Below, piece by piece: positions 44,981-55,044 of a stretch of 64,000 nt of DNA. The position numbers and the translations under genes were made by a program. Each line of letters starts with the position of its first letter. Positions within the stretch are counted from its first letter, which is position 1. Origin of the DNA: JAEUIG01 sp046349775 (GTDB taxonomy: Bacteria > Planctomycetota > Planctomycetia > Planctomycetales > Planctomycetaceae). The stretch spans positions 1 to 64,000 of the forward strand of contig JAXMBS010000007.1 of assembly GCA_046349775.1 (NCBI GenBank), given 5' to 3'. The notes below the pieces were generated by a model. That model did not search any database. It saw only the letters and a list, made by a program, of their open reading frames with translations, and had not been told where the DNA came from.

Positions 44981-46513
44981 ATGCTGACTCTAACGGCCTT
45001 CACCAACGTGCCGGATGTAACGCCCGCCGCCGCCCGGTGGCTTCGAGTCGCCGCTCTGCTGCTGGGGCTCTCCCTGGGGGGGGCGGCATGCGTCGCTGCA
45101 CAGTTGGGCGCCGCAGGACACTCTCCCGGCGCGGTCGCCGCAGCCGCGATCGCGGCACTCGCCGCCCTGCCTGCCCTCGGCCTTGTCCTCGGCCCCACCC
45201 ATTGGCAAGCGCCGCTCTGGAACGTGTGGCACGCCTCAAAGAATCGGCTGCAAGGCGCGCCCGTGGCAATTCCCCGTGAGATCGCTGCGGCCCTGATGGC
45301 AGTCGGCGGAGTCGCGTACCTGATACTTGTCGCGCGGTTACTCTCGATTTCTCAGAATCCGTGGGACGATGACCAGGGAGCGTTCTTGCTCACGGCACAA
45401 GAGATCCACGATCACGGCGGCCTCCCCTGGCTGTGGCGCGCGCTCTGGTCCGGCGAGTTTGCAGAAGCGAACCGGCACCCGCTGTACCTCGGCTTGCTCG
45501 CGCTGTGCCCCAGCGTCCGCGGCGGCCAGTGGCTCAGCGTCCTTCTCGGTGTTGCGACTTTCGTCGTCCTCGTCGGGGCGACGGCCCGCCGGTTTGATCG
45601 TTACACCGCCGGGCTGTTCAGCGTGTTGCTGGGGACGAACGCTGCATTCTGCCTGTATTCGACCCGGATTGTCTGCGAGATCCTGCTGGTGTTGCTGTGC
45701 GGCCTGGCCTGGCTGATGCACACGCCTTCGCCTCGACGTCCTGACGACTCGGTGATTTCACCGGCGCGCTGCTCGGCCGGGGGCGCGTTGCTCGGCCTCG
45801 CCTGGCTGACCAAGGGGACCGGCCTGGTCCTGTTCGTTGCGTATGGCGCTTGGCTCATGCTCACGGCATTTCGCGCGCGACGCTCCATCGGCGCCATGCT
45901 GCCGCCGCTCGCTTGCGCTCTCGCGGCGTTTGTGATTGTCAGTCTGCCTTTGCTCGTCCGCAACACGATCCGTTTCGGTAACCCGGTGCACAATCTGAAC
46001 TCGCTGCTGCTGTTTGCGGACCACTATGACGACCTGGCTGGCATGGTTGATCGGCACTGGACGACGGGGCAGGCCGCCCGCGCCTGGTGGGTGACTCATT
46101 CGGCTTACGACGCTGTTCGCCGTGAAGCCACAGGTCTGATCTGGGAGGCCTACATCATCCTGCGCAGCTTCGGACCAGCCCCGCTCGATGACGCGCGACT
46201 GCTGTTCGGGTTGCCGCTGGCGGTGTTTGCAATCGGACTCCTCGTCGCCCGACCGACGGCGGCCGGTGGCCTGCTGGTCGTGTGGGGCGCCGCCTCGTGG
46301 CTGATGTTCGCCTGGTACGTTCCCATTGCCGCGGGTGAGCGGTTTATTCTGCCGCTGCTCGGACCAGCGCTCATTCTCGCAGCAGCGGCCGTCGTGCGCG
46401 CGTTTCAGGGCCGACGCGCACCCCAGGCGGCGCTTGCGGCCGGCATCGTCTGGAGCGTTTTCTGGGTGGTCGCCGCCTGGTTCTCGGCAGGATTCGGCGA
46501 GGGGGGCGGTTGA
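44981..46513 (+). CDS. Polytopic membrane protein, GT39/ArnT-like glycosyltransferase
   Basis: 510 residues with about ten hydrophobic helices. After the second helix the loop PWDDDQGAFLLTAQEIHDHG ends in EANRHPLYLG, which matches the first external loop of GT-C glycosyltransferases (PMT/ArnT family 39), where an acidic DD/DE motif is catalytic and NRHPLY follows. Later helices include TGLVLFVAYGAWLMLTAF and AGERFILPLLGPALILAAAA. Such enzymes transfer sugars or mannosyl units from polyprenyl phosphate on the outer face of the membrane. The acceptor is unknown. The gene is divergent from the RDD-domain kinase (start 44938), sharing a 42-bp gap. Confidence 0.72.
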   Translation: MLTLTAFTNVPDVTPAAARWLRVAALLLGLSLGGAACVAAQLGAAGHSPGAVAAAAIAALAALPALGLVLGPTHWQAPLWNVWHASKNRLQGAPVAIPREIAAALMAVGGVAYLILVARLLSISQNPWDDDQGAFLLTAQEIHDHGGLPWLWRALWSGEFAEANRHPLYLGLLALCPSVRGGQWLSVLLGVATFVVLVGATARRFDRYTAGLFSVLLGTNAAFCLYSTRIVCEILLVLLCGLAWLMHTPSPRRPDDSVISPARCSAGGALLGLAWLTKGTGLVLFVAYGAWLMLTAFRARRSIGAMLPPLACALAAFVIVSLPLLVRNTIRFGNPVHNLNSLLLFADHYDDLAGMVDRHWTTGQAARAWWVTHSAYDAVRREATGLIWEAYIILRSFGPAPLDDARLLFGLPLAVFAIGLLVARPTAAGGLLVVWGAASWLMFAWYVPIAAGERFILPLLGPALILAAAAVVRAFQGRRAPQAALAAGIVWSVFWVVAAWFSAGFGEGGG

Positions 46514-46821
46514 TGTTACACTTACCGTTGCGCAATTCCTCGGCGGGCCGTTGAGTTTTGGGCCGGAGTCGCGTTCTTTACGAACAGGGGGATTGTGCGG
46601 GCGCCAGACACCGAGTCGCCCTGTCGCGGTCGCTGGAACCCGAGAGACCCCGATGGCACACTGCCGATGGTTCCGATTAGAGTGATTAGGGACATCGGCA
46701 GCCCCGCGGCAATTCGGGAACAGCAACTTGACCCTCGCAATTGGCCTGCTCTAGACTCTTGCCGGTCCTAGAATTGCGCCGTTTGCAGCATTGCGGGCCG
46801 CGGGAGGGGGGGAATCGGTCG
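46514..46821. other. Intergenic region with promoter
   Basis: A 308-bp gap without a gene. It holds the candidate promoter at 46728-46757 and a purine-rich Shine-Dalgarno tract (GGGAGGGGGGGAA) just before the next gene. Confidence 0.4.
46728..46757 (+). promoter_or_regulatory. Candidate sigma-70 promoter of the metallophosphoesterase gene
   Basis: TTGACC (46728-46733), 18-bp spacer, TAGACT (46752-46757), about 65 bp before the GTG start at 46822. Confidence 0.45.
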
Positions 46822-47565
<744 letters not shown>

Positions 47566-47622
47566 CCGTCGGAATTTGTGGTGCGCGCCGGACTCGCCAT
47601 GATCCCCGTTCGCGGGAAGCCG

Positions 47623-47651
47623 TTGTGTCGGCGCGGCATTCCCGCCACAAT
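47623..47651 (+). promoter_or_regulatory. Candidate sigma-70 promoter of yidC
   Basis: TTGTGT (47623-47628), 17-bp spacer, CACAAT (47646-47651), about 70 bp before the yidC start. Both boxes deviate from consensus at two positions. Confidence 0.35.
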
Positions 47652-47721
47652 CCCCGCGGCGGACATCCCCGCCCGGAACTTGAAAGGACGCCGCCCGTAG
47701 ACCCACGGGCCGGGAGCCAAC

Positions 47722-49803
47722 ATGGAACAGCGACGGTTCATTACGTTTGTCCTGCTGTCGACAGTGCTGATGCTCGGCTGGTTCAAGCTGGGTCCGCTGC
47801 TGTTTCCCAACGCGTTTCCGAAGCCTGCGGTCGCCAAAAAGAACGCTCCCGCGGCCCCTGCAGAGGTCAAGCCGGCCGACCAACCTGCCCCTGCCGACCA
47901 ACCTGCCACTGCCGCCGAGCCGCAGCCGCAGGACGCGGTCGCCGCTGCTCTCGCCAACGAGAACGTTAAGCCCGCAGAACCGCCCGCATTGACGGCTTTC
48001 AATAACCCGGGGCCGGTCGTTCTCGGCTCGCTGCAACCCGATTCCGGGTTCTTCATGGAACTGCAGATCGATCCGCAGGGCGCCAGCATTGCATCGGCAA
48101 CCCTCAACGATCCGCGATTCATCACCGCCGACGGCAAGCGGCGGCCACTTGAAGTGGTGGGAAACAACCTGCAGTCGGGCCAGCGGACGCTCGAGTCGGA
48201 TGTCGCGGCGATCGACGCGCTGCTCAAGCCCTACAACCAGACACTTCGCACGGTTGTCTGGGAAGTCGTCCGGCAGGACGCCGCCTCCGTGGAATTCCGC
48301 TATCCGTCGCCGGACGGCACGCTCGAAGTCCGCAAGTCGTACAAGCTGAACAAAGGCAACCCGCAGGATCGCGACGGCGATTACCTGGGCTACCTGGTCG
48401 ACGTAACGCTCGAAATCAAGAACCTCGGCGACCAGCCGCGGCAGGTCAGTTATGTGCTGCAAGGTCACGGTCTGCCACTCGAAAACGCTGAGAACACGCG
48501 GACATTCATCGAAATCAAGGTTGGCACCGCTGAGAAACCCGGCAGCCCGGTGCAGTACACGGCCCGGACATACGTCAAACAGAAAGCCGACGAAGAAGCC
48601 AAAAACGATCCGACGCTGATCGACGCCTGGCGCGAGCCGCTGGCCTATGTGGGCGTCGACGTGCAGTACTTCGGGGCGGTCTTGTTCCCCCAGGGGGACC
48701 AGACCGCCAAGCCCGCGTTCGCCGTGGTCCGCCCGGACCTGGTCGGCAAAGTCCATCCTACGCACCCGGAACGGACCGACATCAGCGTCCGTCTCGAATC
48801 CCCCGAACTATCGCTCGCCGCCGGCGGCGCGGAACAGCAGGACTTTCGCCTGTTTCTCGGTCCGAAACGCCCGGAACTCCTGACGCCGCTCAATGCCCGC
48901 GGCATCATTACGTTCGGCTGGTTCTCGTTCGTCAGCGTCGGCATGGTGTATGCGCTGAACTTCTTCCATCAGGTACTGTGGTTGCCTTACGGTCTGGCGA
49001 TCGTGCTGTTGACCGTGATCGTCCGGGCCTGCATGTTCCCGATCACGCGCAAGCAGGCGGCCGGCGCCAAGAAGATGAAGGATTTGCAGCCCAAGCTGCA
49101 GGAGCTGAAGACCAAATACGCCAAAGAGCCCGAAAAATTCTGGCAGGCACAGCGGGAACTGTTCCGCAAGCACAACTACAGCCCGCTGTCCGGCTGCCTG
49201 CCGCTCGTTCTGCAACTGCCGATCTTCATCGGGCTGTACAACGCACTCAGCTTCGACGTCGACCTGCGGATGGCGCCGTTCCTGTGGATTGAAAATCTCG
49301 CGGCGCCCGACCAGTTGTTCAGCTTTGGCGGCGAGCTGCCGCTGCTGCGTTGGACGCACTTCAACCTGCTGCCGATCATCACGATCTGCCTGTGGATCGT
49401 ACAGCAGAAGATCATGATGCCTCCGCCGGCCACGGAAGAGCAGGCCATGCAGTACAAGTTCATGAACTACATGATGATCTTCATCGGGTACATGATTTAT
49501 CCCGTGCCGGCCGGCCTGTGCGTGTACTTCATTACGTCGACGCTGTGGGGCATCAGCGAGCGCAAGCTGGTGGACTACCTGAAACTCGATGAAAAAAAAG
49601 TGGAATTGACCGAGCCGATCGAGACGACGGCGACCCCCAGCTCGTCCCCGCCTGAAGAGCCGCGCAAGCCCGGCTGGCTGGAGCGGATCATGGCCGCTGC
49701 GGACGAGGCCAAGCGTCAGGGGACTGGCCGTACGAATGAGGCGGCGAGCGCCGGGTCGCGTAAAGAGCAGCGGGACGGCAAAAAGAAGCGGCCCAAGCGC
49801 TGA
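47722..49803 (+). CDS. yidC: Membrane protein insertase YidC
   Basis: A 693-residue insertase that places membrane proteins into the cytoplasmic membrane with or without SecYEG. The N-terminal helix (FITFVLLSTVLMLGWFKLGP) is followed by an Ala/Pro-rich linker (AAPAEVKPADQPAPADQPAT) and the large periplasmic beta-domain (about residues 95-390). The 60KD_IMP core follows with GWFSFVSVGMVYALNFFHQV, ITRKQAAGAKKMKDLQPKLQ, the hallmark SGCLPLVLQLPIFIGLYNAL, and FMNYMMIFIGYMIYPVPAGL. The C-terminal tail (KRQGTGRTNEAASAGSRKEQ) is Lys/Arg-rich, as in other YidC proteins that bind ribosomes. No rnpA or rpmH is adjacent, unlike the arrangement in many bacteria. Confidence 0.96.
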   Translation: MEQRRFITFVLLSTVLMLGWFKLGPLLFPNAFPKPAVAKKNAPAAPAEVKPADQPAPADQPATAAEPQPQDAVAAALANENVKPAEPPALTAFNNPGPVVLGSLQPDSGFFMELQIDPQGASIASATLNDPRFITADGKRRPLEVVGNNLQSGQRTLESDVAAIDALLKPYNQTLRTVVWEVVRQDAASVEFRYPSPDGTLEVRKSYKLNKGNPQDRDGDYLGYLVDVTLEIKNLGDQPRQVSYVLQGHGLPLENAENTRTFIEIKVGTAEKPGSPVQYTARTYVKQKADEEAKNDPTLIDAWREPLAYVGVDVQYFGAVLFPQGDQTAKPAFAVVRPDLVGKVHPTHPERTDISVRLESPELSLAAGGAEQQDFRLFLGPKRPELLTPLNARGIITFGWFSFVSVGMVYALNFFHQVLWLPYGLAIVLLTVIVRACMFPITRKQAAGAKKMKDLQPKLQELKTKYAKEPEKFWQAQRELFRKHNYSPLSGCLPLVLQLPIFIGLYNALSFDVDLRMAPFLWIENLAAPDQLFSFGGELPLLRWTHFNLLPIITICLWIVQQKIMMPPPATEEQAMQYKFMNYMMIFIGYMIYPVPAGLCVYFITSTLWGISERKLVDYLKLDEKKVELTEPIETTATPSSSPPEEPRKPGWLERIMAAADEAKRQGTGRTNEAASAGSRKEQRDGKKKRPKR

Positions 49804-49884
49804 TTGAGTAGTGTCCTAATTTGGGTAACAAATCACTTGACTCATCAAGGGTGATGGACGGAATTCGGGACGCGGGTTACTTGG

Positions 49885-50163
49885 CTACTGATCCCCTCGA
49901 AAGCGATAGTGCTGCCCCTGCTCGTGGCTCCAGTCGCAGCCAGCTTGGATCAATTCTGATCCGGGATACCGGGACCGAAGATACCAGTCAATCGGCATGA
50001 GTGCCGCGATCACGATGGCTGGCGGAGACGTCGAGACCCAGCCAGCGCCGATCGCGAAACCTAAGCACATAACGCTGCCGACGTACCACACCGGCAGCGC
50101 CACCACGACCGCCAGCGCCATCACGGCACGCTTGATGATCCGGCGGGGGCGGGTGGCAGGCAT
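49885..50163 (-). CDS. Small membrane protein in the TIR element
   Basis: 92 residues: a basic start (MPATRPRRIIKR), one or two hydrophobic helices (AVMALAVVVALPVWYVGSVM; LGFAIGAGWVSTSPPAIVIA) and a polar end (SHEQGQHYRFRGDQ). No family recognised. It is transcribed towards the yidC-proximal repeat, divergent from 50237-50395, with a hairpin between the two starts. Confidence 0.45.
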   Translation of the reverse strand: MPATRPRRIIKRAVMALAVVVALPVWYVGSVMCLGFAIGAGWVSTSPPAIVIAALMPIDWYLRSRYPGSELIQAGCDWSHEQGQHYRFRGDQ

Positions 50164-50236
50164 GGTGGCATCATATCACGGCCGGACCCCGCCGAAGTGG
50201 CGGGGTTTATCATGCGCTGTGGTAGAATGCCGCCCC

Positions 50237-50395
50237 ATGATGCCCGACGAGAGTTATCCGTGGTGGATTGTCGTCACCGTGACGGCGATTCTGCTCATGC
50301 TTCTGACGGCGGCGTTCGCGCCGATTTGGGCTTATGCGCTCGTGCTCGTGGAGTTCGGTGTGGTGGTCGTCCGAAAACTCCGCAATGAAAGATAA
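50237..50395 (+). CDS. Very small membrane protein in the TIR element
   Basis: 52 residues starting MMPDESYPWWIVVTVTAILL and continuing with LLTAAFAPIWAYALVLVEFG and a basic end (RKLRNER). Two closely spaced hydrophobic segments suggest a hairpin in the membrane or one long helix. The frame is open much further upstream, but the ATG-ATG pair at 50237 begins the only protein-like text. It ends 3 bp before the right inverted repeat. Confidence 0.4.
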   Translation: MMPDESYPWWIVVTVTAILLMLLTAAFAPIWAYALVLVEFGVVVVRKLRNER

Positions 50396-50545
50396 TTCAA
50401 ATTAGGACACTACCGCTGACTGGGTGCCCAGATTCCGCGCGAGCACTGACGAGCCGCACCTATCTGACAGCGGATCCTGGACGGGCCCGAATTTCGCCGA
50501 CGAAGCCAAGGCAGCGGTGACCGCGCTGCCGACAGGCCCCGGGCC

Positions 50546-52420
50546 TCACTTCGGCGGCACGAGCTTTTTGGCCGCGCCCATGTACTCTTCCATTTTGCTC
50601 CATTCCTCCGGGTTGTCTCTGGCGGTCCCCTTGAGGATCTTCGCGAGACAGTCGCGGTGGCACTTGAGCATCAGATCGAGCATGGGATCTTTTTCCGGCA
50701 TCGCCTGCAGTTCGTTCGAGAGCGACGTGGATTGCGGCAGGGCGACGATGGCAAAGGTCTTCCACTCATCGGGACGGCTCTTCTCCTTCAGTCCCTGCGC
50801 GGTCTCCCAGATTCGCAGCGTGTTTGCATAAATCGTCGCGTCTTTGTCGACCGTCGAAAACGAGAACGAGAACGGGACGAAGAAATACGCGGCGGCGACG
50901 GCGGCCACCACGACGATGCCGGCCAGCGGCTTCCAGGCCGACGCCAGACTGCCGGCTCCTTTCGATCCCATGGACCCCAGCGAGCGGAACATCCCGCCAG
51001 CGCCCCCGCTGATCCCTGATCCGAGCGCACCGAATACCCGACCGAAGCCCCCGCCGATCGCCGAACCCAGGCCCCGAAACGGATTCCGAAACTGCCGCCG
51101 AGGACGCGGCAGCGCCACGGCCACCGGACGTGCAGGGGCTGGACGCGGCGGAGCTGGACTCGGCGCAACCGGGGGCTTGGTCGCCGCCGACGGACTGGAG
51201 GCCGGAGCGGGACTGACCGGCGCGGGACTCGGACTGACCGGCGCGGGAGCCGGATTGACGGGCGCAGGCGCAGGACGGACATGCGCGGGACTCGGAATCG
51301 CCGGTGCAACGGCCGTCGATGCCGACGTTTTCGCGGCAGGGGCCACAGCCTTCGCTGCCACGGGCGTCGTTGGCTGGGCGGGAGCATGAGCAACAGGCTT
51401 GCCAGGGGCAGCTGCCGCTGAATTGGCGTGGCTTTCGGCTGCGGGGCTGGGCCTCTTAAATGGCTGCCAGAATCGCCCGCCGATCTCAGTCCGTCTGATC
51501 CCCGAAGGAATTGGCGCCGTGCCAGGAGCGGCGAGACCACGTTGCGGCGCCACATGCGATGTCGAGACGGGCGTCGCCCCAGATGCGCTGGCAGAATTGA
51601 ATAGTCCGTCGATCATCCCGGCAGGAACCCAGTTTCCTGTCGAACTGCGACGCACGCGGTCGCCCGGTCCCAACTGGCGAGACTCCACGAGCGCCTGCAT
51701 GTCGGACCAGGTGATCGGACCCAGTTCCTGTCCCAGGACACGACAATGCCACTGATCCGCAGATTCTGCTGCGTCCTTCGGCGGCCTCTGTGCGGCTTCT
51801 GAGCCATTGGTGACGACTACAGCTCGTTCATCCGCAACCTCTTGATCCCCGAGACGTTCGTCATCCAGCATTGGCATTGCCGGAACATGCTCGGTGCGTC
51901 GCGCACGAGGTTTTCGCGGCGCCGGATCGCCGATGACCTCCAACGAGTCCAGTGTGGCGGCGGCCTCGGCAGCGGCGTCTGCGGCGGCGAACTCGGCCAT
52001 CTCCGATTCGCTGAACAGGCCCGCAATCGACCGGGCCACTCTCCATTCGTCGTGGAGGCTGAGCCGTACCTGGTCATGGGGCGCGATCCGCCCAATGCGC
52101 GCCAGGCTGGTGAGGTGTTCAAAGGACATCGGTCCCAGAACCTCGTCGTGCAGACGGCAAAAACAGCCGTCCAGGGCGGCTTCATTGTCCGCCGATTCGC
52201 CGACTTCGGCCTGCGCGAACATGGAATTCAGGTCATCGACGTTCGCCGCCGACAGAAATAACTCGGGCACAGCCTGCAAATTGCGCCAATCGTTCGTATT
52301 CTCAGCGCGAATCTCGGCATTGTCAGGGATACGAGCTTCGCGTACCAACGCCTGCAATTCCGCGAAATCCAGCGGACCGCATTCCTGCGGGCCGATCCGG
52401 TAATACCAAAGACTCGGCAT
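50546..52420 (-). CDS. Membrane protein with three GYF_2 (DUF4339) domains
   Basis: 624 residues from the ATG at 52420 (MPSLWYYRIGPQECGPLDFA). Three GYF_2-type repeats are visible: WYYRIGPQECGPL (about 5-60), CFCRLHDEVLGPMSF (about 85-140) and WHCRVLGQELGPITW (about 225-280), each ending in an (A/P)-x-(P/I)-x-LF segment. A roughly 150-residue Pro/Ala linker (PAPAPVNPAPAPVSPSPAPV), a Gly-rich tract (FRGLGSAIGGGFGRVFGALG), a transmembrane helix (LAGIVVVAAVAAAYFFVPF) and a C-terminal domain of about 95 residues (HRDCLAKILKG) follow. GYF_2 domains bind proline-rich peptides, so the linker might be a self or partner ligand. A paralogue lies immediately upstream. Confidence 0.82.
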   Translation of the reverse strand: MPSLWYYRIGPQECGPLDFAELQALVREARIPDNAEIRAENTNDWRNLQAVPELFLSAANVDDLNSMFAQAEVGESADNEAALDGCFCRLHDEVLGPMSFEHLTSLARIGRIAPHDQVRLSLHDEWRVARSIAGLFSESEMAEFAAADAAAEAAATLDSLEVIGDPAPRKPRARRTEHVPAMPMLDDERLGDQEVADERAVVVTNGSEAAQRPPKDAAESADQWHCRVLGQELGPITWSDMQALVESRQLGPGDRVRRSSTGNWVPAGMIDGLFNSASASGATPVSTSHVAPQRGLAAPGTAPIPSGIRRTEIGGRFWQPFKRPSPAAESHANSAAAAPGKPVAHAPAQPTTPVAAKAVAPAAKTSASTAVAPAIPSPAHVRPAPAPVNPAPAPVSPSPAPVSPAPASSPSAATKPPVAPSPAPPRPAPARPVAVALPRPRRQFRNPFRGLGSAIGGGFGRVFGALGSGISGGAGGMFRSLGSMGSKGAGSLASAWKPLAGIVVVAAVAAAYFFVPFSFSFSTVDKDATIYANTLRIWETAQGLKEKSRPDEWKTFAIVALPQSTSLSNELQAMPEKDPMLDLMLKCHRDCLAKILKGTARDNPEEWSKMEEYMGAAKKLVPPK

Positions 52421-52715
52421 GGCGCGTTGCCCAGTCGTCCAAGTTGAACGGAGAGGTTGCGGCGAGGTCCGGACTGCGGCGTCCGGCGAGATGGATGAAT
52501 TGTAAAGTGGCGTGCGACGCCCGCCAATCACCCACCGGCGGCAGATCAACAAATTCCGGCTTCGGCCGAGATTAATCGGCTCTCCGCGCACTGGCTCCCG
52601 ATTCAGAACCGCAATTCACCTGCGGGCCAGTACGTCGGCAACGTCCTTTACAGTCGCCATTCGTGGAAATCGACGATCGATGCGCTGGTGCGTTCCGGAT
52701 GCATCGGCGGTTGGC

Positions 52716-54315
52716 TCAACCACCTGACAACTTCTGCGCTTCCGACATGTACTGCTGCATCTGGTCCCATTCCGTCGCGTGTTCACTGGGAGTGCCGCTG
52801 AGGATCTTGGGCAAGCAATCGCGATGACACATGAGCAACAACTCGACCAGCCGTTCCTTTTGTTTCCGCTTCGGCAGGTTGTTCAATTGCGACCGGATGG
52901 ACTGCGATCGTTCCAAGGCCACACCCGCAAACGATGACCATTGCTTCTTGTCGGCCGTCTTCAGGTCCTGTGCTTTCTTCCAGATTTTCGCGGTATCGCC
53001 GTAGAAATCACCAGCGCCTGCGGAAAATGCCGGCATCACGGTGTAGATCCCCGCTCCTAGCAGCGACGACGGCCACGACACCAAGCAGCATCCCAAGCTT
53101 CGACAGTCCGCCCCCGCCTTTCAACCATGCCTGCCAGCCCCGAACCCAGTCCGCTCAGGGGATTGCCGATCCGCGGCTTTTCCTTCGGCGCCCGAGCGTG
53201 ACGGGGGCGCTCGGGCGTTGGCGGCGGCGGCGGCGTGGCCGCGCGGGCGCCGGCAGGAGTCGCCGTGTCTGTTCGGGTCGGCCCGCGTGCCACCGCTGGC
53301 CGATGGCCGCTCGCGGTGCAGACGCCGCGTCCGTGGCCAGGGATGGTCGGCTGAAGTTCCGCTGCGGGGCGACGTGCGACCCGACTTCATCCTCAGGCTG
53401 CGGTTCGTCCGGCTGCAGGTAGTCGAAGACCTCGTCTTCCGACAGCTTCTGCTTCTTTTTCTTCTTGTCGGGCTTGGCGCGCTTGGGGAACAGGTCGTCG
53501 ATCGTCGCCGCCGGGACCCAGGCAATCGAGTTCTCTTTCCGCACCCGGTCGTTCGGTCCAAGTTGTCGCGACTCCACGAGTTCGCGCAAATCGCTCCACC
53601 CGATTGGTCCGACCTCCTGTCCCAGAACGCGGCAGTGCCATTGTGCGAGCGTGTTGGGGACTTCCGGTTCATTGGCGACGTCGGCAGCCGGACTCGACGG
53701 GCTGACGAGCGGGGCCGGAACCAGGCGGACATCGTCCTCCATCCTGGCCGCCGGAACAAACTCTTCACGCCGGGCCGGCGGCTTGCCCGCGGTCGGGTCG
53801 GCGACGACCTGGAAGTCGTCGAGGGATTCGACCGGTTGATCGGCCTGCGGCGCCGGCTCAGTTGCAGCCCGCGAGGACTGGGGCGCTGCCTTTTTCGGCT
53901 CTTCGAACAACCCCGCGACTGAGCGGGCTTCGACCCAGTTTGCCTGGGCGCCGATGCGCACCTGGTCCCGCCGGCCGAGCCGTCCCGTCCGCGCGAGTCC
54001 TGCCAGCCTCTCGAACGACATCGGCCCCAGTTCTTCGGTCCGCGTCCGACAGTAGCAGGCGTCGGAGCCGATTGTGCGAACCGGTGCAGCCGGCGCTGCG
54101 AACTCTCCCGACAGCATCGAATCCAGGTCACCTTCGTCGGCCGACTCTGCAAACAGGCCCGGTACCGTCTGGGCGGCTACCCATTCCTCGGAGTCTTCGG
54201 GCCGGATTTCGTCGTCCACAAACAACCGCTCCTCGCTCGCCATCTGCTGCAGTGTGGCAAAGTCCACGGGGCCCACGTCCCGGCCATTGATGCGGTAATG
54301 CCAGCGATTTGACAT
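52716..54315 (-). pseudogene. Paralogue of the GYF_2 membrane protein, frameshifted
   Basis: It has the same architecture as the neighbour: three GYF_2 repeats (WHYRINGRDVGPVDFATL, CYCRTRTEELGPMSFERL, WHCRVLGQEVGPIGWSDL), then a Lys/Glu-rich linker (KRAKPDKKKKKQKLSEDEVF). The frame is intact from the ATG at 54315 to about 53300. The linker then continues in another frame (ATPPPPPTPERPRHARAPKE; GNPLSGLGSGLAG), and the C-terminal part (SAGAGDFYGDTAKIWKKAQD; LLLMCHRDCLPKILSG; MSEAQKLSGG) in a third, ending at 52716. That end aligns with the CHRDCLAKILKG region of the downstream gene, proving the relationship. Two indels near 53100 and 53290 explain it; sequence error is likely. Confidence 0.78.
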
Positions 54316-54593
54316 GGCGACAGCTCGTACAAAAGGATTCGCCCCCGGACTCGGAATCGATACCCTGCGGGGCAAACGCCAGGAATTGATTGCGGATTAT
54401 AAATCGCGGCCAGACAACCCGCCATCGATTCCGGCAGGGGAGGATGGGTCGGGAGTGGTTCAGCATGAAAAACCTGTTCGCGGAATCCCGGAACCGGCAC
54501 ACAGTTCATGTCGGTCCAGAAAGTCGACCTTGTGTCATACCGCGACTTTCGAATAAGGGAGTCGCCGCCTTCTTCTCCAGCGGGACGGTTGCC

Positions 54594-54838
54594 ATGCGCA
54601 GGGCCATCCTATCGCTGCTTCTCGGCATCGCGTCGATCGTGCTGGCTGCTGCATCGACGGCTTCAAAGACTGGGGCGGCTGGGGCGTCTCATTGCTCGAT
54701 GTTTTTACGCCGTTGGGGGGGCCAGGCCCAACATATACCGTGGACACCGACAAGCTCGGCCCTAACGACCAGGCAATTGTCCCGCACAACGATTCTTGGT
54801 ACTCGGACGAAGCGGACATGGCTGCCCACCACCACTAA
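54594..54838 (+). pseudogene. Possible small lipoprotein, frameshifted
   Basis: MRRAILSLLLGIASIVLA is a good signal sequence. Shifting the frame by one base within GCTGCTGCAT (about 54645) gives LAGCC or LA-CC, a lipobox-like site, followed by IDGFKDWGGWGVSLLDVFTP and PTYTVDTDKLGPNDQ to a TAA at 54836-54838, about 81 residues. Without the shift the text degenerates into low complexity. No family recognised. Probably a planctomycete-specific small lipoprotein with a sequencing error. Confidence 0.4.
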
Positions 54839-55044
54839 TTGCGTCACGGGCACAACAAGTTAACTCGCCGGGATGGCGTGGTGCGGAGCGGTCCGGCCTA
54901 CACCATCACTTCCTCGTACCGCCGTTTATCGTCCGCAGTTCCCGCGTGATGCCCGCCTGCATCCCCGGGGTGAGCCGTCAACCATGACGCCACAGTTCTT
55001 GCTGAATGGCCACAAAATGACTTGACTCTGCGCGTCTTTGCGAC

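Larger units (their letters stand above)
49808..50413. mobile_element. 606-bp element with 16-bp perfect terminal inverted repeats
   Basis: GTAGTGTCCTAATTTG at 49808-49823 is matched exactly in reverse complement at 50398-50413. The inside is not transposase-like: it holds two tiny divergent membrane-protein frames (49885-50163 minus, 50237-50395 plus) and an 8-bp hairpin between them (ACCCCGCC / GGCGGGGT, 50186-50206). CGCTGA occurs just outside both ends (49798-49803 and 50414-50419), though on the left it is separated from the repeat by TTGA, so it may not be a true target duplication. The element lies directly after the yidC stop. The layout fits a non-autonomous, MITE-like insertion that has picked up or carries passenger genes. 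Confidence 0.7.

Noticed and set aside
49808..50413. TIR element considered as a complete insertion sequence
   Set aside because: No transposase-like frame or DDE motif is present in its 606 bp.
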